Part shown: positions 1 through 8,834 of the stretch, piece by piece | How the letters are laid out: each line of letters begins with the position of its first letter | Position numbering within the stretch: the stretch's first letter is position 1 | Source: Chloroflexota bacterium | Lineage (GTDB): Bacteria; Chloroflexota; Anaerolineae; Anaerolineales; Villigracilaceae | Assembly: GCA_016234495.1 (NCBI GenBank) | Contig: JACRBI010000034.1 | Coordinates: 43,320-107,319, forward strand | Length of the DNA stretch: 64,000 nucleotides | Direction: 5' to 3' | Notes under the pieces: model-generated | The model's database searches: none | What the model saw: only the letters and a program-made list of their open reading frames with translations | Told to the model about the DNA's origin: nothing | Position numbers and translations under genes: made by a program

Positions 1-17
1 ATCATGTAATGCCGCCC

Positions 18-491
18 CTACCCTTTTTGATTCTCCGCGATTATTTTTAATATCTCCTCGCTATGGTTTGCAGGGCGGACATTTTCAAAAACCTGTGTAA
101 TTCTCCCCTCAGGGCCGATCAAAAAGGTGGTTCGGAGCACACCTTCATACTCTTTACCCATGAACTTTTTCATTCCCCACACTTCGTACATGTCGCAAAC
201 CTTGTGTCCAGCATCGGCTAATAGCGGAAAAGGCAATTGAAATTTGTTTTTGAATTTCACATGTGATTCAACATCGTCCGGGCTGACACCCAGAATGACA
301 ACGCCGGCTTTTTCGTAAGCGGAGTAGTCATCACGAAAATTGCAGGCTTCTTTTGTGCAGCCGGGCGTATCGTCTTTTGGGTAAAAATATAAAATTACAT
401 TGCTGCCGCGATAATCTGACAATTTTCGCAAGGTATTGGTATCGTCCGGCATTTCAAATTCAGGCGCAGGGATTCCAGACTGGATGCTCAT
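18..491 (-). CDS. bcp: Thioredoxin-dependent thiol peroxidase (BCP/PrxQ-type peroxiredoxin)
   Basis: 157 aa, the usual length for the BCP/PrxQ family, which reduces hydrogen peroxide and organic hydroperoxides in the cytosol with thioredoxin as electron donor. The signature DDTPGCTKEAC places the peroxidatic cysteine at C45 and the resolving cysteine five residues on at C50, the typical PrxQ arrangement. A third cysteine lies at C99. The ATG at 491 is preceded by a good ribosome binding site (AAGGAGAGCC on the minus strand). It stands alone, upstream of and divergent from the tRNA-Leu gene. Identification is secure. Confidence 0.95.
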   Translation of the reverse strand: MSIQSGIPAPEFEMPDDTNTLRKLSDYRGSNVILYFYPKDDTPGCTKEACNFRDDYSAYEKAGVVILGVSPDDVESHVKFKNKFQLPFPLLADAGHKVCDMYEVWGMKKFMGKEYEGVLRTTFLIGPEGRITQVFENVRPANHSEEILKIIAENQKG

Positions 492-590
492 AAAAGGCTC
501 TCCTTAAATTTAGATGACGACCATTATAATGGGCAAAGAAAAGATTAGCCCATGGTTGAATAGCAAAGTCACTTGACAAAAATCTTTTTG

Positions 591-667
591 GTACACGGAT
601 TACACAGACATCACGGAAAGTGCGAAAAAAAAGTAAAGATCCGTCCGCTCCATGAATACCGTGTATA
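591..667. repeat. Decayed palindromic intergenic element
   Basis: Imperfect inverted repeat between bcp and the tRNA gene. TACACGG (592-598) matches CCGTGTA (659-665) and ACGGA (613-617) matches TCCGT (640-644). The wording of the arms (acacggattacacagacatcacgg) resembles the larger elements at 29641-29787, 35055-35138 and 53484-53632. No coding potential seen. The rest of the 289-base gap holds only the tRNA promoter. Confidence 0.5.
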
Positions 668-720
668 AAGAATACGATCTTCCTGACCTTGCAATAGCCA
701 TAAATATTGCCATAAAAATC

Positions 721-749
721 TTACCAATCCCAATATTAGGCAGTATAAT
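721..749 (+). promoter_or_regulatory. Promoter of tRNA-Leu
   Basis: TTACCA (721-726, 4 of 6 to the -35 consensus), a 17-base spacer, and a perfect TATAAT at 744-749. Transcription would begin near 756, about 25 bases before the mature tRNA 5' end at 781. Assigned from sequence pattern and position only. Confidence 0.65.
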
Positions 750-780
750 TCCGCCCGCTTAATGTGCAAGGATCGGATTT

Positions 781-862
781 GGGGACGTGTTGGAATTGGC
801 AGACAAGCATGACTTAGGATCATGTGCCGCAAGGCATGTGGGTTCGACTCCCACCGTCCTCA
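781..862 (+). tRNA. tRNA-Leu (anticodon UAG)
   Basis: Class II tRNA folded by eye. The acceptor stem pairs GGGGACG (781-787) with CGTCCTC (855-861) with one G-U pair; A862 is the discriminator. The anticodon stem CATGA/TCATG encloses the loop CTTAGGA with anticodon TAG at 815-817, which reads CUN leucine codons. A long variable arm (TGCC GCAA GGCA) and a T arm with the GTTCGAC loop follow. CCA is not encoded. The tig gene begins 54 bases downstream. Confidence 0.95.
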
Positions 863-916
863 CTAAAATTTTATAAGGCTCGCACAGGTCTGCACCTTTT
901 GAGTCTGGAGGAAACT

Positions 917-2329
917 TTGAATATCGAAAAGCAATATCAGGAAGACCATTCGGTAAAACTGATCGTGGAAATTGATCAGGAAAAAATGAACAACTACAAG
1001 CGCCGCGCCGCTACGAAGATTTCTTCAAAGAGCAAGGTTCCGGGGTTTCGCCCGGGCAAGGCGCCGTACGACATCATTGTCCGCACTTTTGGCGACGCCG
1101 CCATTACCGAGCAGGCGGTTGACCTGCTGATCGACGCGGAATATTCCAACATCCTGAAGGAAGCGGATGTGAATCCGGGCGCGTCTGGTTCGCTCGAATC
1201 CATTGACAGCCTTGAACCGCCGAAATTTGTTTTTAGCATACCTCTCGCCCCGCAAGTGGATCTCGGCGACTACCACTCGATTCGTCTGCCGTACGAATGG
1301 GTTGCTCCTGAACAAAAAGATGTTGAGGCCGCTTTGGAAGAACTGCGCCAGATGTATGCCGCCACGGAAAATGTTGACCGCGCAATTGAAGTCGGCGATT
1401 ATGTTTCGGTGGACGTAAAATCTGAAACCAGCGAACTTAATCGGACCGGGTTCGCAACTTTTGTCCGCAAAGAAGACCGCGACACCGAGTGGCCATATAA
1501 CGGCTTTGCCAAGGAACTTGTCGGTTTGAAGGCGGGCGAGAGCAAGATCATCAGCCATGACTTCCCTGAAGACTGGGAAGTGGAAGAACTCAAAGGCAAG
1601 AGTGTGGAAATGGAAACCACAGTCAAAACTGTGCGCGGCGTAATCCTGCCTGACCTCGATGATGAACTCGCCCAAAAAACGGGCGCCGGTGATACAGTGG
1701 ATGCGCTCAAGGAAGCCGTGAAGAACGACGTTGAAAAACGTTCACAGGATGCTTACGACGATAAATATTTCGTAGACCTGATCGAGAAAGTGAAGGAAGG
1801 CGCGACCATTAAATTCCACGCGCACACGCTTGAGCACGAAAGCGAGCATGTGCTCTCAGACCTCTCCAACCGCCTTGCGCAGCAAAGCATGAACCTCGAG
1901 ACCTATTTCAAGATGCGCCAGACCACACGCGAAAAATTCCTTGAAGAAGAAGTAAATCCTGTCGCAAAGAAACGCCTTGAACGCAGTTTAATCCTCGATG
2001 AAATTGTGCTGAAAGAAAAAATCCAGCTTGATAATGACGCGCTGGATGCTGAATACAACAACACGATCAACGGGCTTGCCATGCAGGGAATGGATTTCTC
2101 CAAACTGCGTGGCGGCAAAAAAGGACAAAAGGAATTGAGCCAGGCTATCGCGATGGAATCCGCAAGCCGCGTGATGACCCGCAAGGCGCTCGACACGCTC
2201 AAGGCGATCGCCACGGGAGAATACAAACCCGTTGAAGAGGCAGGCGAAACGGCAGAAGCAGCCGACGAGGCAACGGAAGAGTCTGCTCCGGTTGAAGGTG
2301 AGCAGGACGCTTTGCGGCCCGCAGAGTAG
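917..2329 (+). CDS. tig: Trigger factor (ribosome-bound chaperone and prolyl isomerase)
   Basis: 470 aa from a TTG start at 917, chosen because GGAGGAAAC lies just upstream and the tRNA occupies everything before it; longer upstream starts would run through the tRNA. Trigger factor docks at the ribosome exit tunnel and shields nascent chains. The ribosome-binding loop appears as GFRPGKAP in the N-terminal domain. The middle shows an FKBP-like PPIase domain (from about EVGDYVSVDV to EMETTVKTVRG), then the helical C-terminal chaperone arms. The last 35 or so residues are an acidic Glu/Ala-rich tail. clpP follows, as in many bacteria. Confidence 0.95.
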   Translation: MNIEKQYQEDHSVKLIVEIDQEKMNNYKRRAATKISSKSKVPGFRPGKAPYDIIVRTFGDAAITEQAVDLLIDAEYSNILKEADVNPGASGSLESIDSLEPPKFVFSIPLAPQVDLGDYHSIRLPYEWVAPEQKDVEAALEELRQMYAATENVDRAIEVGDYVSVDVKSETSELNRTGFATFVRKEDRDTEWPYNGFAKELVGLKAGESKIISHDFPEDWEVEELKGKSVEMETTVKTVRGVILPDLDDELAQKTGAGDTVDALKEAVKNDVEKRSQDAYDDKYFVDLIEKVKEGATIKFHAHTLEHESEHVLSDLSNRLAQQSMNLETYFKMRQTTREKFLEEEVNPVAKKRLERSLILDEIVLKEKIQLDNDALDAEYNNTINGLAMQGMDFSKLRGGKKGQKELSQAIAMESASRVMTRKALDTLKAIATGEYKPVEEAGETAEAADEATEESAPVEGEQDALRPAE

Positions 2330-2341
2330 ACTCTGTTTTTT
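2321..2341 (+). terminator. Terminator hairpin overlapping the tig stop codon
   Basis: CAGAG (2322-2326) pairs with CTCTG (2331-2335), extended by a G-U pair, followed by six T. The 4-base loop TAGA contains the tig stop codon TAG (2327-2329). The stem is short, so termination is probably partial, giving read-through to clpP or attenuation. Confidence 0.5.
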
Positions 2342-2465
2342 GATGGCTGGCAGGCCTGGTCGGAGTCAGACCGCGGTTTTTCCTCCGCAACAACAATGCC
2401 TATCAAATTTTAATAAAATTCAAACATGCCTTGTGTAATATTGTCCCAACTCAAAGGAGACAAAT

Positions 2466-3077
2466 ATGATTCCAGATTATAAAAATGTAGTTCCGATGGT
2501 TGTTGAAAATACCGGCCGCGGTGAACGTGCTTACGACATTTACTCGCTTCTGCTTAAAGAGAGAATTATTTTTCTCGGCACGCCGATCGACGATCAGGTT
2601 GCGAATGTAATCGTGGCGCAATTGCTGTTCCTAAACCACGAAGATCCTGACAAGGAAATTCGCATGTACATTAACTCGCCCGGCGGCGTCATCTACGCAG
2701 GGCTCGCGATCTATGACACAATGCAGATCATTTCGAATCCAATCAGCACTGTCGCTGTCGGCGTGACCGCATCCTTCGGGACTGTGTTGTTGACTGCCGG
2801 TACGAAGGGCAGACGCTACGCCCTGCCGCATGCGACCATCCACATGCATCAGCCTCTCGGCGGTGCGCAAGGTCAGGCAACGGATATAGCGATTCAAGCC
2901 AAGCAAATCATGCATTTGAAGTCACTGCTGAATGGCGTAATGGCCAGACATACAGGGCAGCCGCTCGAAGTCATCGAGCGCGACCTTGACCGCGATTATT
3001 ATCTCGATGCCCAGCAAGCCGTGGAGTATGGTCTGGTGGACCAGATCATCGAGATGCCGGAAAAGATTGCCAAGTAG
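2466..3077 (+). CDS. clpP: ATP-dependent Clp protease proteolytic subunit
   Basis: 203 aa, full length for ClpP, the tetradecameric serine peptidase chamber that works with ClpX/ClpA/ClpC unfoldases. The catalytic triad is visible: S103 in TASFG, H128 in MHQPLGG and D177 in DRDYY. The oligomerisation and substrate region INSPGG is conserved. The Ser context is ASFG where most ClpPs have ASMG. ATG at 2466 follows AAAGGAGA. The usual tig-clpP order is kept, but clpX does not follow. Confidence 0.95.
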   Translation: MIPDYKNVVPMVVENTGRGERAYDIYSLLLKERIIFLGTPIDDQVANVIVAQLLFLNHEDPDKEIRMYINSPGGVIYAGLAIYDTMQIISNPISTVAVGVTASFGTVLLTAGTKGRRYALPHATIHMHQPLGGAQGQATDIAIQAKQIMHLKSLLNGVMARHTGQPLEVIERDLDRDYYLDAQQAVEYGLVDQIIEMPEKIAK

Positions 3078-3104
3078 TCAGTGAGCAGTTTTCAGAAATC
3101 AATC

Positions 3105-3134
3105 AAGACCTCGGGAAGAATCTTCCGAGGTCTT
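3105..3134. repeat. Palindromic hairpin of the AGACCTC family
   Basis: AAGACCTCGG (3105-3114) pairs with CCGAGGTCTT (3125-3134) around the centre GAAGAATCTT, which can pair further. No T-run follows, so it is a weak terminator at best. The arms resemble the hairpins at 12408-12443 and 29587-29637. A TATAAT lies just downstream at 3138-3143 and may serve the next gene, though no -35 box was found. Confidence 0.6.
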
Positions 3135-3188
3135 ACACTTATAATAGGGCAAGCAATCCCAATTCTAAAATCGGAAGTCGTAAATTAT

Positions 3189-3974
3189 ATGATCCCTTCA
3201 AACATCAAAGCGCTTATCCTTGACATGGACGGCGTGGTCTGGAAAGGCGACGCGCCTATTGGCGACCTCGCAGCCACGTTTCAACGCATCCGCGAGCGCG
3301 GGTTGAAATTTGTGTTCGCAACCAATAATGGAACCAAGACCCCGGAAGAGTACCAGAAAAAACTGGCTGACCTTGGTGTGAAGATCGAAGCCTATCAAGT
3401 TGTCACCTCGGCTCTGGGAGTGGCCTTCATGCTCTCGCGCAAATTCCCACGCGGGACGAAGGTTTTCATGATCGGTGAAGACGGCATCCGCGTGGCGTTG
3501 GAGGAAAAAGGATTTCAAATCCTATCCACCGAGGATGCTCCACAAGCGCAGGTTTTTGTGATGGGAATTGACCGCACGATTAACTTCATGAAAGTTGCCG
3601 AAGCGACATTGCTTGTGCGCGCCGGAGTCCCTTTTTATACAACCAACACCGACAAGACCTTCCCCACCCCGCGCGGAGAAATCCCCGGATCGGGCTCGTG
3701 GCTGTCGGTCATTACATCTGCGACAGGTGTGGAGCCGATCGTGGCAGGCAAGCCTTTTCCGTATTTAATGGAACTCTCGCTTGAAAGACTCGGCACAAAA
3801 AAAAATGAAACCCTTATTGTCGGCGACAGGCTCGAAACAGACATCGCCGCAGGTCAGGCTGTAGGATGTCCAACCGCGCTGGTGTTGAGCGGAGTCTCGT
3901 CAAAGGCGCAAGCTGCTGCCTGGCAGCCCAAAATGAATATTGTCGCGGAGAGTCTTTCCGATCTGGTGAAATAA
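3189..3974 (+). CDS. HAD-IIA (NagD-like) sugar phosphatase
   Basis: 261 aa from the ATG at 3189, which starts just before the first conserved strand; longer in-frame starts would add non-conserved sequence through the hairpin. HAD motif I is LDMDGVVW with nucleophile D12 and acid/base D14. Motif II lies in FATNNGT and motif IV in VGDRLETDIAAG. Length and the C2-type cap between motifs II and III fit the NagD/4-nitrophenylphosphatase subfamily, cytosolic phosphatases of sugar or nucleoside phosphates. The true substrate cannot be read from sequence. It converges with the HD-GYP gene, 9 bases apart. Confidence 0.85.
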   Translation: MIPSNIKALILDMDGVVWKGDAPIGDLAATFQRIRERGLKFVFATNNGTKTPEEYQKKLADLGVKIEAYQVVTSALGVAFMLSRKFPRGTKVFMIGEDGIRVALEEKGFQILSTEDAPQAQVFVMGIDRTINFMKVAEATLLVRAGVPFYTTNTDKTFPTPRGEIPGSGSWLSVITSATGVEPIVAGKPFPYLMELSLERLGTKKNETLIVGDRLETDIAAGQAVGCPTALVLSGVSSKAQAAAWQPKMNIVAESLSDLVK

Positions 3975-3983
3975 GAGCGCAGC

Positions 3984-6224
3984 CTACTCCGCCATAATAG
4001 ACATGAACGCCTCCACCACTCGCGGGTCGAAGTGCTTGCCCGACTGGGCGCGGATATATTCCTGCGTCTTTCCATGCGGCCAGGCTTCCTTATACGGGCG
4101 TTCAGACATCAACGCATCCCAAACATCTACAACTGCAAAGATCCGCGCAGCCAGCGGAATTTGTTCGCCCTTCAAGCCGCGCGGGTAGCCAGTGCCGTCC
4201 CATTTTTCATGGTGTGAAAAGGGGATATCCAACGCGCGGCTTAAAAATGGAATGGAAGAAAGCAGGTTCACCGCGTTTTGTGGATGTCGGTAAATGATCG
4301 CCCATTCGTCACTGGTCAGCGGGCCGCGCTTTTTCAAAATGCTGTCCGGGATGCCCATTTTTCCAATATCGTGCAGCAATGAGCCGCGCCAGATGTGAGT
4401 TAATTCCTCGTCCGGCAATCCCATGAAACTAGCGAGAATCAATGTCGTTTCAGAGACGCGTTTGGTGTGCCCTTCGGTATCTTCGTCGCGCAAGTCAAGC
4501 GCCTTGGACCAGCCTTCAAGCGTCGTGTCGTAGGCTGCAATGAGTTCAGCGTTCGCATGTTGGATTTCATCTTGAAAGTGAGCAGATTCGATCAAACGGG
4601 CGAGGGTGTTCGCAACCGTTCCAAGGTATTCAATCTCGCGCTCATCGCGGATATGCCCTTCGGCAAGATAAAGAACCAGCACTCCGAGCAGTTTTCTCCT
4701 TAACAGGATCGGCACATTATAGTGACCGTGAGGTTCCATCCCGTCGTAGTGGATTTCATGACGCGGATCAATCCCGGCTGAAAACTGAATCTCCCCACTT
4801 TGAATTGCGCGGCCACATAGGCAGACTCCGGGCTTAATGTGAGCGCAGGCCAATTGAAGCGGAGCGGGTAAATTACGATGCACTTTCATGGTCAGTTCAT
4901 TCGAGCCTTCGTCAACAAGGAACACCGCGCCTTTGGGTAAGGTCGGCAGCCAGGGTGTGGAAAGAATCACATCCAGCGCGCGTGTTAACTGGTGTTCCAG
5001 CGGGTCATTTTGAAGCCCGATCTTGAGCAGTTCGTTGATAATCGCCTGAATCTGATAACTTCGCACCGCTTCAAATTCCGCGCTTTTGACGGCTTCTATC
5101 AAATTAACAGTATCAATCGCGATCGCGGCCTGCCGCGCAAGGTCGCTTAAAGTTTTTATATCATTCTGGTCGTAATCACGAAGGCGGCCTTGAGAAGTGT
5201 AACAGCCTAGAACACCGATGAGCCTTTCCGAGAGGAAGATGGGGACATCAATAGTGCTTCCCCATACGCCATACGGAAGGGACGCGGCGCGGCCCTCCCA
5301 ATGATCATAATCTTTAACGACCATCGGCTGGCCGCTTATCAGGATCTTTCCGGCCATGCCTTCGCCGCTTTTTAATTTTGTGTTGATATATTTTTGGGGC
5401 TCACCACATGCGCCGACCAATGTCAGCGCTTTGCCGTCTGGGTCAACAAGGTAAATCGAACCTCCATCAGCTTCCAGCAGCGAAGTTGCGCGGCTGACAA
5501 TAGTGTCCAGCAAGTTATCCCGCTCCCTGTGGGAGATAATGTCAAAGGCGATCTCATGAAGGGAAGTGAGATGTTCTGTCTGTTTACTAACAGAGGCAAG
5601 GCTGCGGTCAAGACTGCGGACAAGGTAGGTTGTAGAATAGATAACGGCAACACTAAGCAGGGCGAAGACCAAGACCCGCACCATCCACGAGGCCAGGTTC
5701 GCCGAGTTCGCCTGCAATTCGGGTTCAACAGCCAGTTTTCCCAAAACGAACAATCCAGCCACAATCACGATGATCACAAACCCGGAGGCTTGAAAAACCA
5801 CCGCCTGCCGTAAATTGAAAAGTACCGCGGCTAAAATAATGGACGCAAAAATAAAGAGCAGGCCGTCGCTGCTCAACCCTCCAAGCAGAAGGTCTGCCAG
5901 CCCCACAATGCCGAGCAACAACAGCAGGCTGCCCGCCCGAAATGGAAAGCCAAGCCTGCGGGCAAATGTGACGAGCGCCCCCAAGATATAAACTACAACG
6001 TAAACAGCTACAAGGCTCGCCGTCTGGCGGTACGATAACCCCTGATAATAATCCTGAATAGCATTAACAATCCCCAATATTAATACCGGTGTCATGAAAA
6101 TGAAAATCCCCCGCAAAATATTGTCTAATACATTTTGACGCCAAATTGCAAGAGAACTCAGGCCGTTGGTGATGTCAGATGCATGGTGTGACGAGCCCCC
6201 AGTTTGATTGGCTTTACGCGCCAT
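3984..6224 (-). CDS. Membrane GAF-GAF-HD-GYP protein, likely cyclic-di-GMP phosphodiesterase
   Basis: 746 aa. Residues about 33-200 hold five to seven hydrophobic segments, followed by two GAF sensor domains (roughly 240-390 and 400-550) and a C-terminal HD-GYP domain (from about 560). The HD-GYP signatures are intact: SLLHDIGKMGIPD (HD near 617-618), SHHEKWDGTGYPRG and RIFAVVDVWDAL. The family hydrolyses cyclic di-GMP. The arrangement suggests a membrane-anchored regulator whose activity answers small ligands bound by the GAF domains. The gene stands alone between two plus-strand genes. The ligand is unknown. Confidence 0.9.
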   Translation of the reverse strand: MARKANQTGGSSHHASDITNGLSSLAIWRQNVLDNILRGIFIFMTPVLILGIVNAIQDYYQGLSYRQTASLVAVYVVVYILGALVTFARRLGFPFRAGSLLLLLGIVGLADLLLGGLSSDGLLFIFASIILAAVLFNLRQAVVFQASGFVIIVIVAGLFVLGKLAVEPELQANSANLASWMVRVLVFALLSVAVIYSTTYLVRSLDRSLASVSKQTEHLTSLHEIAFDIISHRERDNLLDTIVSRATSLLEADGGSIYLVDPDGKALTLVGACGEPQKYINTKLKSGEGMAGKILISGQPMVVKDYDHWEGRAASLPYGVWGSTIDVPIFLSERLIGVLGCYTSQGRLRDYDQNDIKTLSDLARQAAIAIDTVNLIEAVKSAEFEAVRSYQIQAIINELLKIGLQNDPLEHQLTRALDVILSTPWLPTLPKGAVFLVDEGSNELTMKVHRNLPAPLQLACAHIKPGVCLCGRAIQSGEIQFSAGIDPRHEIHYDGMEPHGHYNVPILLRRKLLGVLVLYLAEGHIRDEREIEYLGTVANTLARLIESAHFQDEIQHANAELIAAYDTTLEGWSKALDLRDEDTEGHTKRVSETTLILASFMGLPDEELTHIWRGSLLHDIGKMGIPDSILKKRGPLTSDEWAIIYRHPQNAVNLLSSIPFLSRALDIPFSHHEKWDGTGYPRGLKGEQIPLAARIFAVVDVWDALMSERPYKEAWPHGKTQEYIRAQSGKHFDPRVVEAFMSIMAE

Positions 6225-6347
6225 AGATTACCTCTGGGAATATTACATGGCACGCAAAACTCCGCCGCCTGTAATTTTTTATTCACGCGACGCTCATTTT
6301 ACTCTCAAACGTAAAACTCTGCTCTTCAAGATTTACCTCGCCCAGTC

Positions 6348-6356
6348 TGGTATCAT
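6348..6356 (+). promoter_or_regulatory. Extended -10 element abutting the rlmN start
   Basis: TGG followed by TATCAT (6351-6356) looks like an extended -10 box; no convincing -35 box. Only six bases separate the hexamer from the ATG at 6363, so transcription would start at or next to the start codon. No Shine-Dalgarno sequence is visible, consistent with a leaderless message. Confidence 0.45.
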
Positions 6357-6362
6357 ATCTGC

Positions 6363-7418
6363 ATGCATATCTACGATCTAACCCTCTCCTCCCTGATAAA
6401 CATGCTCCAGCAGTGGAACGAACCTGCCTATCGCGCCAAACAAATCTGGCAGGGACTGTACCAGCATTTGTATTCATCGCCGGAACAGTTCACCAATCTG
6501 CCGGGCGCTTTGCGAGAGAAACTCGCAGAACGGCTGAACTTCTCCCCTCTCAAGGTGAAGCTATTTCTAGATTCATCAGACAAGCAAACACGAAAGACTC
6601 TCTTTGAGCTGCATGACGGTCACCTAATTGAAGCAGTGCTGATGCGCTATGATCCAAACACCAATTCAGGCAAAGGCCGCCGCACACTTTGCATCTCCAC
6701 ACAGGCCGGCTGCGCCATGGGATGCGTCTTCTGCGCGACAGGTCAAATGGGATTCAGCCGCCACCTCACCAGCGGCGAGATCGTGGCGCAGGTGATGTAT
6801 TATGCGCAGGCTCTCAAGGTAGAAGACCTCGCCGTGACAAACATCGTCTTCATGGGCATGGGCGAACCATTCCATAATTACGAAAACTCGATGGCCGCCA
6901 TTGACACGCTCAATGATCCCGATGGATATAACTTCGGTGCGCGGCGCTTCACCATTTCCACGGTGGGACTTGTCCCCCAGATCAAAAAGTTTGCAGATGA
7001 AAAACGACAGGTCAACCTCGCCATTTCCCTGCACGCGGCGGATGATACGGAGCGGCTGGCGATCATGCCTGTCAATAAGCGCTACAAGATTGATGAAGTC
7101 ATTAATGCCTGTAAATATTATGTCGAAAAAACGCATCGGCGCGTGACCTTTGAGTGGGCGCTGATTAGTGGCGTGAACGACTCCCCGGAAGTGGCACGCA
7201 AACTTGCGTCCCGGCTCAAGGGATTGCTATGCCATGTCAACGCGATACCGCTCAACCCGACAGAAGGCTACCAGGGCCAGGCGACAGACCGTCAGCGGGC
7301 GATGGTGTTCAAAGAAACGCTGGAGCAGGCCGGGATCGAGTGTACGATCCGTATGCGGCGAGGAATAGATATTGCCGCAGGCTGTGGTCAACTTGCCGGG
7401 CAGGATTCACCTGCCTAA
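6363..7418 (+). CDS. rlmN: Dual-specificity 23S rRNA/tRNA adenine-C2 methyltransferase RlmN
   Basis: 351 aa, normal for RlmN. This radical-SAM enzyme methylates C2 of A2503 in 23S rRNA and A37 in some tRNAs. The radical-SAM cluster motif is C117-X3-C121-X2-C124 in the sequence GCAMGCVFC. The C-terminal cysteine that carries the methyl group is C341 in DIAAGCGQL. SAM-binding GMGEPFHNY follows the family pattern. The N-terminal helical domain (PAYRAKQIWQGLY) is present. No ribosome binding site precedes the ATG; see the promoter entry just upstream. Confidence 0.96.
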   Translation: MHIYDLTLSSLINMLQQWNEPAYRAKQIWQGLYQHLYSSPEQFTNLPGALREKLAERLNFSPLKVKLFLDSSDKQTRKTLFELHDGHLIEAVLMRYDPNTNSGKGRRTLCISTQAGCAMGCVFCATGQMGFSRHLTSGEIVAQVMYYAQALKVEDLAVTNIVFMGMGEPFHNYENSMAAIDTLNDPDGYNFGARRFTISTVGLVPQIKKFADEKRQVNLAISLHAADDTERLAIMPVNKRYKIDEVINACKYYVEKTHRRVTFEWALISGVNDSPEVARKLASRLKGLLCHVNAIPLNPTEGYQGQATDRQRAMVFKETLEQAGIECTIRMRRGIDIAAGCGQLAGQDSPA

Positions 7419-7489
7419 AGAAATTCCGTATTGGCTACGCGTTGATAAAAACTCCCGTGAAGGTTTTCAACCTGACAAGCGTTAATGAT

Positions 7490-8062
7490 ATGAAAAGCAT
7501 GAACAGCGAAGAGCCGTCGCGCCTCATTTCAGATTGCCTCGCCGGTGATGAACGGGCAATTGACATGTTGGTTCGCCGCTACGAGGCAGATGTGTTCAGG
7601 CTGGCATATTCCATCGTCGAAGATGCGAGTGATGCCAGTGAGGCTACCCAGGAAACCTTTATTGCTGTGCTAAAAGCGCTGAAAACTTATCAGGAAAAGA
7701 CCTCCTTCAAAGCCTGGTTGTACACCATAACGCTGAACGTCAGCCGCAGTCACTTGCGAAAAAGAAAAATACTGGAACGGTTACGAACGACGATTACGTC
7801 CATCTTTCTGGTCGACTCGCAAACGCAAAATTTGCCAGAGGACACGATCATACAAAACGAGACCGAGTCGGCTATTTGGAATTCGCTCAACAAATTGGAT
7901 GAAAGGCATAAAATCGTTGTCGTGCTCAGATATTTTCACGATTTGTCGGTTGCGGAAATTTCTGAAATACTCTCGGTCAATGAAGGGACGATTCATTCCC
8001 GACTGCACACGGCACGTGAAAAGCTAAGGAACACGTTATCGTATTTGCATCATGGAGAATAA
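7490..8062 (+). CDS. ECF-type RNA polymerase sigma factor
   Basis: 190 aa from the ATG at 7490 (a second ATG at 7499 is also possible). Region 2 runs from about FRLAYSIVEDASDASEATQETFIAVLKAL and region 4 from LDERHKIVVVLRYFHDLSVAEISEIL, ending in the helix-turn-helix NEGTIHSRLHTAREKL. There is no region 3, which is typical of group 4 (ECF, sigma-70 family) factors. It directs polymerase to a small regulon, likely for envelope stress given the anti-sigma factor encoded next. The stop overlaps the start of that gene by 11 bases. Longer upstream starts overlap rlmN and are unlikely. Confidence 0.9.
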   Translation: MKSMNSEEPSRLISDCLAGDERAIDMLVRRYEADVFRLAYSIVEDASDASEATQETFIAVLKALKTYQEKTSFKAWLYTITLNVSRSHLRKRKILERLRTTITSIFLVDSQTQNLPEDTIIQNETESAIWNSLNKLDERHKIVVVLRYFHDLSVAEISEILSVNEGTIHSRLHTAREKLRNTLSYLHHGE

Positions 8063-8732
8063 ATCTTTGACACAAATTTCGCATGAGGATGCCTGCCGTT
8101 TGATCAGCATGAGCGCTGACCAGGTACTGGATTCGGATAAAAACTCGATCCTTATGGCTCACCTTGTTAACTGCGAGGATTGCAGGTCTTACGCAAACGA
8201 AGTGAATGAAGTTGAAATTGTTTTACGCAAGCTGGGACAAAAATTCAGCCCGCGCCACGCCCCGTTGGATGCTGCGCAGATTTTATCTCGAAGTAAAAAA
8301 GCAGACCCCTCTTCTGCGCCGAGCTTTACATTTGCAAAATTGGGAATGATGGTTTTCATTGTTTTTACAGCGGCAATCGTCTCATGGCAATTTTCAACTC
8401 GCAACACAGTTTCGCCGACTGCGATTTACACTGCCGTCCCAATCCCCACTCCATCCACATATTTGACCTCGACAAATTCCATACTGCCAAATTGTGAATT
8501 TACCCCGTATCAAATTCAGGAGGGAGACACCCTGGATAGTATTTCCGAGCAGTTTTCCGTTCCAGCGGAGACGATTATGGATTTCAACCAAATGCGGGAG
8601 GAAGACATCCAGCCATTCAGGCTGATCAGAGTTCCGTTATGCGCCCAAACGCCGACCATCACCATTTACCCGCCGAATTCGACCATCACAACGACCCCTC
8701 AATTTAAACCCGTTACGCCAACTCCCGGGTAA
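8052..8732 (+). CDS. Zinc anti-sigma factor with extracytoplasmic LysM domain
   Basis: 226 aa. The N-terminal cytosolic part has the zinc anti-sigma motif H37-X3-C41-X2-C44 (HLVNCEDC). A single membrane helix spans about 97-115. After a Pro/Thr-rich linker, residues about 154-198 (YQIQEGDTLDSISEQF onward) form a LysM module, a peptidoglycan or chitin-type glycan binder. The C-terminus is another Pro/Thr stretch. It probably holds the overlapping ECF sigma factor inactive and senses the wall through LysM. That coupling is inference from domain order and the 11-base overlap. Confidence 0.85.
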   Translation: MENKSLTQISHEDACRLISMSADQVLDSDKNSILMAHLVNCEDCRSYANEVNEVEIVLRKLGQKFSPRHAPLDAAQILSRSKKADPSSAPSFTFAKLGMMVFIVFTAAIVSWQFSTRNTVSPTAIYTAVPIPTPSTYLTSTNSILPNCEFTPYQIQEGDTLDSISEQFSVPAETIMDFNQMREEDIQPFRLIRVPLCAQTPTITIYPPNSTITTTPQFKPVTPTPG

Positions 8733-8834
8733 AATTCCAGCCTGAAATAACCTTTCAGCACGCAAAGCCCGAAACTTGTCAGAAAGGTCGGGTTGATATA
8801 TAAGTTTCAAAATTTAACAACGAAAAAGAGAACT

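Noticed and set aside
611..832. 73-codon open frame antisense to the tRNA region
   Set aside because: Covers the tRNA and a palindromic repeat; no coding signs.
824..916. N-terminal extension of trigger factor
   Set aside because: It would translate through the tRNA-Leu variable and T arms; TTG 917 has a proper ribosome binding site.
1025..1675. 216-codon open frame on the minus strand
   Set aside because: Antisense to the central part of trigger factor; no ribosome binding site or family text.
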